This document shows positions 52,290-59,471 of a stretch of DNA of 64,000 nt, one piece after another. The notes beneath the pieces are model-generated. The model was not told the origin of the DNA. It did not search any database and saw only the letters and a program-made list of their open reading frames with translations. Origin of the DNA: Paenibacillus sp. (GTDB lineage Bacteria; Bacillota; Bacilli; Paenibacillales; Paenibacillaceae). How positions within the stretch are numbered: position 1 is the first letter of the stretch; each line of letters starts with the position of its first letter. Made by a program: the position numbers and the translations under genes. The stretch covers positions 124,001 to 188,000 of the forward strand of contig JAILZT010000009.1 of NCBI GenBank assembly GCA_023512345.1, written 5' to 3'.

Positions 52290-52883
52290 ATGCGGGATTC
52301 AAAAGCCGACCTGATCCTGCATCCCATTCGGATGCGTATCATTCAATCCCTAGCCATGGGAGGGCAGCGGACTACACAGCAGTTGGTTAGAGAACTGGAG
52401 GATATCCCGCAGGCGACGATGTACCGTCATTTGAACAAGCTGCTGAAAGCTGGAATCCTGCTGGTGGCAGAGGAGAATAAAGTGCGTGGTACCCTAGAGA
52501 AGGTATATTACCTTGCACAGGGTGGTGAGGATCTAACGCCACCCGATGTTACCGAGCATTCCTCGGGTGAACATATGACATTATTTCTAAAGTTTATCTC
52601 TTCGCTTATTGGTGATTTCAGTCAATATGTGCGTCAGGAGCATTATGACATGCGTCAGGACGGCATTTCTTTCAGGCAGCTGCATCTTCATCTGAATGAT
52701 GAGGAATATGCAGCATTACTGGGAGAACTTCGCCAGTCCATGCAGAAATACGCAGGAAATGAGGCCGGAGGCACACGGCGCAGACGTATGATTTCTACCA
52801 TCGTGATTCCTGAAGTCCAGGCAGATCAAGAGGATAATATGAAAAGTGAGGCGAGTGACGATGACATTGACGCAGGAGAATAA
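52290..52883 (+). CDS. ArsR-like (HTH_20) transcriptional regulator
   Basis: 197-residue regulator. The winged helix occupies residues ~5-75: LILHPIRMRIIQSLAMGGQRTTQQLVRELEDIPQATMYRHLNKLLKAGILLV, then the wing VRGTLEKVYYL. The remaining ~120 residues are a helical dimer or effector domain (HMTLFLKFISSLIGDFSQYV...; HLHLNDEEYAALLGELRQSM) ending in an acidic tail. GGAGGG lies 8 bases before the ATG. The next gene starts inside its last codons, so they form an operon. The palindrome at 52161-52186 is its likely autoregulatory site, with the 13-copy hexamer array lying in its 5' UTR. Confidence 0.88.
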   Translation: MRDSKADLILHPIRMRIIQSLAMGGQRTTQQLVRELEDIPQATMYRHLNKLLKAGILLVAEENKVRGTLEKVYYLAQGGEDLTPPDVTEHSSGEHMTLFLKFISSLIGDFSQYVRQEHYDMRQDGISFRQLHLHLNDEEYAALLGELRQSMQKYAGNEAGGTRRRRMISTIVIPEVQADQEDNMKSEASDDDIDAGE

Positions 52884-53574
52884 ACACGTCGAAGTTCAGG
52901 AAACAACCGACCCATTCGCAGGGGTGTCACAAAGAGCATTGAAATTTCTGCCCTTGTATCTCTTGGTTCCGATCCTTTATTGGATTATTTTTAAAACCAT
53001 GGGTTATGAGCTGAATTGGACGGGTTTTGCTCTTGGGGCGCTTGGATGGACCGTTGCCCTTTTTCTACGGGGACCTCTTAGTCTGCTGGTTCAGAAATGG
53101 CCAGTCGAAAGAGCTAAGAATGTAATTGTTAGCAGTTCAGGAGTTTTGGAGGAAGGAGTTCGCGTAATACTGCTAGTCCTTACCTCCGTATCCTTCAGTT
53201 GGGCACAATCGGTGGGACAGGGCTGGGCGGCAATTGAAGTCTTGTTCGTGATTATTAACGTCATTATGATCACTGTCCTCATTAAACGTACGGATGAGAA
53301 AGCCATGCAAGCCAAGGAAATGCTTCAGACGCAGGGCCATATTCAGGCTAGCCCGCTGTGGGGAATACTGGAGCGTATTTGGGCATCTGCTTTTCATATT
53401 GGAGCCACACTGGTTATAGCACATAATGCGTGGCTCGTCCTGCTGATGATTCCCCTGCACAGTGGACTGAATTTAATTGCTGTCCGCATGGCCAAAGGTT
53501 CTATACTCCGAACAAATATGTTGGTTGCAGCGGTTGGGCTGATTACACTGGCCATTGGGGTATTAATTTTTTAG
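52861..53574 (+). CDS. Polytopic membrane protein, possible YhfC-type intramembrane protease
   Basis: About 237-residue protein with 6-7 hydrophobic helices. Candidate active-site pattern of the YhfC/CPBP type: EEGVR in the third helix region, then ILERIWASAFHIGATLVIAH, then PLHSGLN. I class it as YhfC-like with moderate confidence. The ATG at 52861 overlaps the end of the regulator gene by 23 bases and follows GAGGCGA; a GTG at 52846 is possible. Coupled translation suggests the regulator controls this protein. Confidence 0.7.
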   Translation: MTLTQENKHVEVQETTDPFAGVSQRALKFLPLYLLVPILYWIIFKTMGYELNWTGFALGALGWTVALFLRGPLSLLVQKWPVERAKNVIVSSSGVLEEGVRVILLVLTSVSFSWAQSVGQGWAAIEVLFVIINVIMITVLIKRTDEKAMQAKEMLQTQGHIQASPLWGILERIWASAFHIGATLVIAHNAWLVLLMIPLHSGLNLIAVRMAKGSILRTNMLVAAVGLITLAIGVLIF

Positions 53575-54438
53575 TTATACTTTATTCAATAAATGCCGGA
53601 TTCCTTCTGCCACCCCGTCCTCATCGTTACTGAAGGTGATATAATCACTCGTTTCTTTGAGGAGGGGTGCGGCGTTAGCCATAGCAATTCGGTAGCCCGC
53701 TACTTCGAACATAGGAAGGTCATTGTAGCTATCGCCCATTACGGCTACCTTATCCATAGGTATTCCGAAATGTGAGGCAAGTAAAGTTACACCGTTACCT
53801 TTTGTAGCCTCATGATGATTAATTTCAAGGTTATTCTCATGTGATGCCGTAATAATCAGACCGGGAATCGAGGCAAACCGGGTGGATGCTTCTTTCAGCA
53901 GGTCGACATTAAGGGAGAAAGCCAAGGCTTTAAAAATGACGTTCTCTTCTTTATCCCATACCTCCTCCATACGCTCCACGTAGGTTACCGCAGCCTGCTG
54001 GAATTGCTTCTCTACCAAAAGCTTAACAATCCATCTTACGTTCTCCGGCACTTCGCCTTCCTCCATAGATGCCAACTTCTCCAATCGTACCCTCTTATTT
54101 AACTCCACATATACGTTGTCTTCCGTGTAGATTTCATAATACAGCTCCGGAATTTCATTCATCCAACGAAGAACAGGAATAAGATCCTCTTTATCCAGCG
54201 GTCTGCTGGCTACAATCATTCCCCCCGGCATTGTTACCGCTGCTCCATTAAGACTAACTACAGGACATTCCAAATCAGCAAGCCGCAGCTGTCTTTCGGC
54301 ATCCATATAAGAGCGTCCCGAAGCGATAGCTACAATGTGTCCAAGACTTTGGGCGCGAAGAATAGCTTCGCGGTTCCCCGGACTTATAACGCCGTCTTCG
54401 TTCAATAATGTTCCATCCATATCTAACGCAATCAGCAT
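53575..54438 (-). CDS. Cof-type HAD-superfamily phosphatase
   Basis: 287-residue cytoplasmic phosphatase of the HAD IIB (Cof) group acting on sugar phosphates or flavin-type phosphates. Motif I is ALDMDGTLLN at the N-terminus, motif II SGRSY, motif III the Lys in EATKGNGVTLLASHFG, and motif IV VMGDSYNDLPMF. The open frame begins at 54519, but AGGAGA with 9-base spacing marks the ATG at 54438. It converges on the membrane-protein gene upstream, stop to stop with no gap. Substrate is unknown. Confidence 0.93.
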   Translation of the reverse strand: MLIALDMDGTLLNEDGVISPGNREAILRAQSLGHIVAIASGRSYMDAERQLRLADLECPVVSLNGAAVTMPGGMIVASRPLDKEDLIPVLRWMNEIPELYYEIYTEDNVYVELNKRVRLEKLASMEEGEVPENVRWIVKLLVEKQFQQAAVTYVERMEEVWDKEENVIFKALAFSLNVDLLKEASTRFASIPGLIITASHENNLEINHHEATKGNGVTLLASHFGIPMDKVAVMGDSYNDLPMFEVAGYRIAMANAAPLLKETSDYITFSNDEDGVAEGIRHLLNKV

Positions 54439-54640
54439 ATTGTATGATCTCCTTCTTATGCATAGTATTTCTTGAAAAGGTTGTGAAACTGTTTTCTGTA
54501 TCTTATCATTATTTTGCACATTTTCAGAATAGAGATTGTTCGTGGTACAATAATGAGAAAATCCTGGCGTCGAACCCTAATAGTGGTTTTCACCTGGGAA
54601 GTACCACATAAGCTGTAATATGTAAGGGGGCTTTGTAATC

Positions 54641-55882
54641 ATGAGATCCAAAAATTTGGCTACCATTTCACTCGCTATCATGGCGTGTGGTTTTCTGTTC
54701 ACCTTATTTTTACCGGAAAATGTAGCCGTACTCCTGCTTAGAGGGGGCTTTGAGGCGGGGCTTGTAGGGGGGATAGCCGACTGGTTTGCTGTAACTGCAC
54801 TATTTCGTCATCCTATGGGGCTGCCCATTCCGCATACATCCCTGTTGCTGAAAAACCGTGATAAGATCATTCAATCTCTGATCTCGGCGATGGAGAACGA
54901 ACTGCTGAACAAGGAGAGTATTGAGAACAAGCTGCGTAAAATTAATATTGTCTCCAAGGGAGCGGGCTTATTAACCAAGTCGTTTCGCAGAAAAAAAGCT
55001 CGAGCTGAAATTCTGGAGCAAATCAGTGGAATTGTACTGCATATTCCATTGCAAAAGGTTGTTCCTCATTTGAAATCTACATTGGTAGGCTATATTCAAG
55101 AAGCTGATCTGAGTACAGCGGCGGATAGTGTAGCAACTAGGCTTATGAACGATGGAAAAGATGTAGCAGCACTTGATTACGCGCTGGAGCAGGTGTCTGT
55201 ATGGGGCAGCCGAACAGAGACGCGGGCGATGCTGGGCAAAATTGCAAGTCAAAAACTAGCTGAAGTTAAACTAGGTGGACTTAAGGGCATGGCGTTTCAA
55301 GCCTTCGTCGGGTTTATGGATGAGGAGATGCTGGGTGAGATGCTGCAAGGGATGCTGGTGTCTGGTATTCGAGATTTTCAGGAGGAAGACAGTCCATATC
55401 GTGAGGGAATTATCCAGGAGATCCGAGTGGCATTATTTCAGCTTGTGAGTGACGAGAAAAAAGTGGCGTCCTTGAAGGATTGGGCGGTGCAGGAGCTTCA
55501 AAGTGAGGCAGCGACTGAATTTATCAATGCCCGTTTGGAAGATATTCGAATGAAAGCCGTAGAGATGTTGAAAGAGGATCAGGCGAAGGGTGGCCGCAAG
55601 CTGTTTACGCTTTATGCCATGCTCGTACGCCGTATCAGCAAAGAGCAGGATTGGATTCAAGGCTGGGAAGAGCGGATTCGGGCTTCGCTAATCGGATTTG
55701 TAGGGAAGAATCATTATCGGATTGGGGTTCTTGTCAAAGAGAATCTGGAGCAGATGGATGATGCCAGTCTCGTTAATATGCTTGAGGATAAGGTAGGTAA
55801 TGATCTGCAGTGGATTCGTGTGAATGGTGCACTGTGTGGCTTTGTTGTCGGTCTAGTCCTTACCGTAATTCAATTTATGTAA
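54641..55882 (+). CDS. DUF445-family membrane protein
   Basis: 413-residue protein. Two N-terminal hydrophobic segments surround the family signature FEAGLVGGIADWFAVTALFRHPMGLPIPHT. A long helical region of ~300 residues follows, ending in one C-terminal transmembrane helix (VNGALCGFVVGLVLTVIQFM). The layout suggests a membrane-anchored coiled structure, possibly on the cytoplasmic side. Function is unknown. GTAAGGGGG lies upstream of the ATG. Confidence 0.93.
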   Translation: MRSKNLATISLAIMACGFLFTLFLPENVAVLLLRGGFEAGLVGGIADWFAVTALFRHPMGLPIPHTSLLLKNRDKIIQSLISAMENELLNKESIENKLRKINIVSKGAGLLTKSFRRKKARAEILEQISGIVLHIPLQKVVPHLKSTLVGYIQEADLSTAADSVATRLMNDGKDVAALDYALEQVSVWGSRTETRAMLGKIASQKLAEVKLGGLKGMAFQAFVGFMDEEMLGEMLQGMLVSGIRDFQEEDSPYREGIIQEIRVALFQLVSDEKKVASLKDWAVQELQSEAATEFINARLEDIRMKAVEMLKEDQAKGGRKLFTLYAMLVRRISKEQDWIQGWEERIRASLIGFVGKNHYRIGVLVKENLEQMDDASLVNMLEDKVGNDLQWIRVNGALCGFVVGLVLTVIQFM

Positions 55883-55954
55883 AAAATAAAAGCAGTGAAG
55901 ACTGCCGCTTGGGGAGGAATGCCCTGCCTGCGGTTGGTTTCACTGCTTTTTTTG
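55883..55954. terminator. Bidirectional terminator between DUF445 and PII-like genes
   Basis: AAAGCAGTGAA/TTCACTGCTTT stem with a large loop and A/T runs on either side; serves both converging genes. Confidence 0.85.
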
Positions 55955-55960
55955 TCTTGA

Positions 55961-56287
55961 TTATAGCTGATTTTTGCCGTTGCTTATCGTATAGGCCTCA
56001 TGAACCGGCAGGACGAATATTTTGCCATCTCCGAAGGATCCATTATCACCAGTCCTAGCTGTTCTCATAATAATACTAAGTACATCCTCTTTCTCATCAT
56101 CATTAATAACGATCATAAGGAGTTTCTTGGAGATTTGATTGTAATGATTCGTACCCACCTGAATGCCCTTTTGTTTGCCGCGTCCTAATAGATCCATCTT
56201 GCTGATGGAGGGAAAGCCGGCAAGCATAAGCTCAGCCATAACTTCATCTGCTTTTTCCGGTCGTACAATTGCCTTGATCATTAACAT
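55961..56287 (-). CDS. PII-family signalling protein, NifI1-like
   Basis: 108-residue cytoplasmic signalling protein. The fold starts MIKAIVRPEKADEVMAEL. The T-loop is GRGKQKGIQVGTNHYNQ, with Tyr49 at the place of the uridylylated residue of GlnB. The ATP-binding B-loop is in TARTGDNGSFGDGKIFVLPVHEAYTI. The T-loop GRGKQKGI matches the NifI1 subgroup that controls nitrogenase in archaea and anaerobes, better than GlnB/GlnK. GGGTGG lies upstream of the start. No nif or amtB genes are beside it. Confidence 0.88.
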   Translation of the reverse strand: MLMIKAIVRPEKADEVMAELMLAGFPSISKMDLLGRGKQKGIQVGTNHYNQISKKLLMIVINDDEKEDVLSIIMRTARTGDNGSFGDGKIFVLPVHEAYTISNGKNQL

Positions 56288-56482
56288 TATAATCCACCCT
56301 TTCTACGACGAATAATGTGTAGGGATATTGCCCAATTCATGGTAGCAGGATGAAAAATATTTGATATTGTGGCAACGCTTCCAATATAAGTGTAAGTTTT
56401 TTCAAGTATGATTCCAGTGAATAACCGCACAAAATCCTTTTTACACATTGTCGCATAAAAGGGCTAAACGAGGAGCAGCGTT

Positions 56483-57604
56483 TTACTTAGGCTCCTCCTG
56501 ATCAATTGGGATTAAACTCTGGTACACGCTCTCCAGACGGGCGGCCGTATGCTGCCATTCGAAGGCTTCCAGCGCATCCTTCCGTCCTTGGGAGCCCATG
56601 CTCACCACAAGCTTTGGGTTACGACCCAAAATCAGCAGATATCTGGAGAAAGACAGCGCCTCCCGGTAACGGTCCACAAGATATCCATGTACACCGGATA
56701 CGATGATTTCACGAATACCGCCATTATTGGATGCGATGACAGGCAGACCGGAGGCCATAGCTTCTACATTGACCAGACCAAAGGATTCGTGACGCTGGGA
56801 GGGGCAAACGAAGCAATCAGCAGTTTGATATACCTGGTGAATCTCCTCATGGGTTACATTTCCCAGAAAAGTGGCTGATACGCCAAGTCGCTTCGCAAGT
56901 CTCTTCAAACGCCTGATATACAGCGGTTTGCCTCTGCCAACGATAAGGAGGTGGATGGGCATGCGTCTCCTAAGAGCGTAGACTGCCCGAATGATAACGT
57001 GAACCCCTTTACGTGGAATTACACGTCCAACAAATAACACAGTAAAGGTAGTCTGCGGTACCCGATATACACGGCGAAGCCGGCGCCGCTCTTCTATGGA
57101 TGGAGGGACGAAACGCTCCAGATCTGCTCCAAGTGGAACAATACGTATGGCCTCAGCCCGGCTCGGGAAACGCCGGGTCAGCCTCTGCTGCAAGGAACGG
57201 CTATTGGCGATAATCAGATCAGCCTGATTTAGATAGCCTAGTGTTGATCGGGATTGCGGCACAAAGGTAAGAGAATGCAGAAATAGAACTACTGGTGTCT
57301 GTGGAGTTGCTCTACGGACAGCCGCCATGAGGCGTGGACGATTATCAACCTGAATCAGATCAAATGATCCTTCCCTAATATAATTTAGTACCTCCTCGAA
57401 ATAGCGGGACGGGCTATCCGCAGGCAAACGGATGATGTTCACGAGATCTAGCTCATCAGAATGAGCCAAACCCTGCAGCCTACGGCTTATAACGGTAACT
57501 GTATGCCGTAGTGCTAGTTGCTTGGCAATCGCCAGAATGCAAATTTCTACCGAATTGTTCCCCGGGACGGTAAATTGCTCCGGAGCGATGATACAAATAT
57601 GCAT
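56483..57604 (-). CDS. Glycosyltransferase family 4 protein
   Basis: 373-residue GT-B enzyme. The N-terminal lobe starts MHICIIAPEQFTVPGNNSVEICI. The C-terminal lobe has TVLFVGRVIPRKGVHVIIRAV and the donor-binding loop QRHESFGLVNVEAMASGLPVIAS with the conserved ExxxxxxxE. It transfers a sugar from UDP- or GDP-sugar with retention. Length is typical of EPS, teichuronic or spore-coat glycosyltransferases (CotSA-like proteins are similar). It is a single gene upstream of which lies the secreted coiled-coil gene on the same strand. AGGGGAGG precedes the start. Confidence 0.92.
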   Translation of the reverse strand: MHICIIAPEQFTVPGNNSVEICILAIAKQLALRHTVTVISRRLQGLAHSDELDLVNIIRLPADSPSRYFEEVLNYIREGSFDLIQVDNRPRLMAAVRRATPQTPVVLFLHSLTFVPQSRSTLGYLNQADLIIANSRSLQQRLTRRFPSRAEAIRIVPLGADLERFVPPSIEERRRLRRVYRVPQTTFTVLFVGRVIPRKGVHVIIRAVYALRRRMPIHLLIVGRGKPLYIRRLKRLAKRLGVSATFLGNVTHEEIHQVYQTADCFVCPSQRHESFGLVNVEAMASGLPVIASNNGGIREIIVSGVHGYLVDRYREALSFSRYLLILGRNPKLVVSMGSQGRKDALEAFEWQHTAARLESVYQSLIPIDQEEPK

Positions 57605-57719
57605 GGTTCATGCCTCCCCTGATTGCCCCTTAATAAGGCTCTTTTTGTACCATATGCAGAGCGATAGGCAGGAGATACTCCTTTAGAGCGGAGTTGTAAT
57701 CGTTTGGGGATACTGAGTA

Positions 57720-58538
57720 TTAGGAGCTAATCTGCACCCTCGTCCTTTCAATAACACCCGCAACTCGCTGCTCCAACTCTTCTATTTTTTGCTCACTTCC
57801 TGCAATTTGGCGAAAAATAGACACCAGAGAAGAGAGTGACTGTGAGGTGGTGGATGTATTTTGCTTACGAATGGCAGATTTGAAGCTGGTCCAGTCGGCA
57901 GAAAGCCGCTTATTTAAAGCAGTAACGACAGCTTTCTCAGATTTAATCTCCGTTTGATGACTCTGGATACTGTTTAAGGTTTTGCGGGCAGCAGCGATTT
58001 TTAGGCTTCGAGTTTCTTTCGCGACCTTCAATCGGGCTTCCTTGTCACGAATGTCCTGTCGAGCTAACTGCACCAATATTTTCATGGTATCTCCCTGCGC
58101 TTTTAAAACGGCATTCAGATTTTTGTCTTTCAAGCTCTTGGCGATGCTAATTCTGTGGGTAAGAGAGCTGTACTGTTCGAACAGAGGTCGGTAACGCTCC
58201 TTAGTGCTCTTGGTTTGGGCCTCAAGCGGGGACACCACTCCTGCATCAATTTCCTTGATTTGCTGACGAATTACGATTAGCATCTGCTCATTCTTGTAAT
58301 GTAGAACTCTGATTCTCTCTTGCCGATTATCCCGCCCCGTCTGCAGTATTCCAAGCTCTGCGTAAAGATTAGATAATCTGCTTCTGGTTGATGCATCAGT
58401 GTGACCTACCGTTTCGTCAAAAGAGGTCTTGATGGAAGGTGTGAATTGGACGATTGAAGCGGCAAAAGCATGGGTAGAGAATTGTGCGGCGATTACGAAC
58501 GAAATCAGTAGTACGGTAAACCGTTTCAGCTTAGACAA
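57720..58538 (-). CDS. Secreted coiled-coil protein, function unknown
   Basis: 272-residue exported protein. The signal peptide reads LKRFTVLLISFVIAAQFSTHAFA, with a likely cut after AFA. The mature part is almost entirely helical and charged, with long heptad-like stretches (LGILQTGRDNRQERIRVLHYKNEQMLIVIRQQIKEID; RQDIRDKEARLKVAKETRSLKIAAARKTLNSIQSHQTEIK). No enzyme motif is present. The start is a TTG preceded by GGAGG at 8 bases. Its leader contains a promoter and then a strong terminator, so expression may be attenuated. I do not recognise the family. Confidence 0.75.
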   Translation of the reverse strand: MSKLKRFTVLLISFVIAAQFSTHAFAASIVQFTPSIKTSFDETVGHTDASTRSRLSNLYAELGILQTGRDNRQERIRVLHYKNEQMLIVIRQQIKEIDAGVVSPLEAQTKSTKERYRPLFEQYSSLTHRISIAKSLKDKNLNAVLKAQGDTMKILVQLARQDIRDKEARLKVAKETRSLKIAAARKTLNSIQSHQTEIKSEKAVVTALNKRLSADWTSFKSAIRKQNTSTTSQSLSSLVSIFRQIAGSEQKIEELEQRVAGVIERTRVQISS

Positions 58539-58577
58539 ATGTATTCCTCCTCATTCATCCGCAAGCTCTAGGAACGA

Positions 58578-58628
58578 CAAAAAGCACCCGCAGCAAAGGC
58601 TAAAAAGCCTTTACTTACGGGTGCTTCC
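58578..58628 (-). terminator. Intrinsic terminator in the leader of the coiled-coil gene
   Basis: On the minus strand AAGCACCCG/CGGGTGCTT encloses a second stem TAAAGGC/GCCTTTG, followed by TTTTTG. It lies about 40 bases before the start codon and ~30 bases after the predicted start of transcription, with no gene reading in from upstream. Confidence 0.85.
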
Positions 58629-58662
58629 ATCGTAAGAGGTCACGAACGATCTATTTCTTCAA

Positions 58663-58691
58663 ACTATAGTGCAGGGCGAGACTTCCGTCAA
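58663..58691 (-). promoter_or_regulatory. SigA-type promoter for the leader transcript
   Basis: On the minus strand TTGACG (58691-58686) and TATAGT (58668-58663) are separated by exactly 17 bases. Transcription should start near 58656. Confidence 0.75.
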
Positions 58692-58790
58692 GTACAGCGC
58701 ATTTTTTTTGCCAAGAGTCTTATCGTATACTGAATTATAGGTAGTTGAACATTCATTGTTAATGCAGCAGAGGCTGAGGAGGGGGTTGGG

Positions 58791-59399
58791 ATGATGTCAT
58801 ATAAAAAGCTCGCCGTTGAGCCTTATACGCAATGGGAACCAGAGGTGGCTTCGCCCTCCTCGGCCTGCGGACCCGCAACGATGGCGGCACTAGCAGAATA
58901 TTGGAGTACACAGCAAGGGCAGGACTTTATTCAGGGATCAAGTCATTTTCATTCTAAAGCAGCGCATATTAATTACATATATAGACATCATGGAGGTACT
59001 CCATGGGGAATGAGTGCTAGAGGCTTTAAGAAAGGAATGAAGGCCTACCTCAGAGCTCCATTAGACACAAAGGAAAATCGCCGCCGTAAAATTTCGATTA
59101 CAACCTTTAATGATTTTGACTTATACAAGAAGGAGATCGAAGCCGACAGGCCGGTTGCTATTAAGTTCGACAAATGGTCCACTCTTCGGTGGAGAGGAAA
59201 GTATGTCTATGATTATCATTGGGTGATGGGAATTGGGTACGAGGAGACTTCGGACGGCGAGGGGTTGACCCTCATTCTTTTAGATAACGGAGCAAGAACT
59301 TTAGACGGCCGTTATAATCCCAGCAGGGAGCGGAGAGTAGATTATGTCATAAATAAGGACATCCTAACAATGGTGGCATTAAATATAGAAAAAATGTAG
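58791..59399 (+). CDS. C39-like papain-fold protein (possible cysteine peptidase)
   Basis: 202-residue protein without a signal peptide. The N-terminal SSACGPATMAALAEYW puts Cys26 in the position of the C39/papain nucleophile. The later YDYHWVMGIGYEE supplies a candidate His (about residue 142), and LLDNGARTLDGR supplies the Asn/Asp. The middle is basic (RRRKISITTFNDFDLYKKEIEADRPVAIKFDK), with the DRPVAIKF strand typical of the family. Two ATGs in a row start the gene after GAGGAGGGGG. Whether it cleaves peptides is unproven. It diverges from the coiled-coil gene. Confidence 0.8.
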   Translation: MMSYKKLAVEPYTQWEPEVASPSSACGPATMAALAEYWSTQQGQDFIQGSSHFHSKAAHINYIYRHHGGTPWGMSARGFKKGMKAYLRAPLDTKENRRRKISITTFNDFDLYKKEIEADRPVAIKFDKWSTLRWRGKYVYDYHWVMGIGYEETSDGEGLTLILLDNGARTLDGRYNPSRERRVDYVINKDILTMVALNIEKM

Positions 59400-59471
59400 T
59401 ACAAACGTTTGCACTCAAGCTCATATCATATTATAATTTCCCCTTAATAAGGGGTAAAGGGGAAGATTTCT

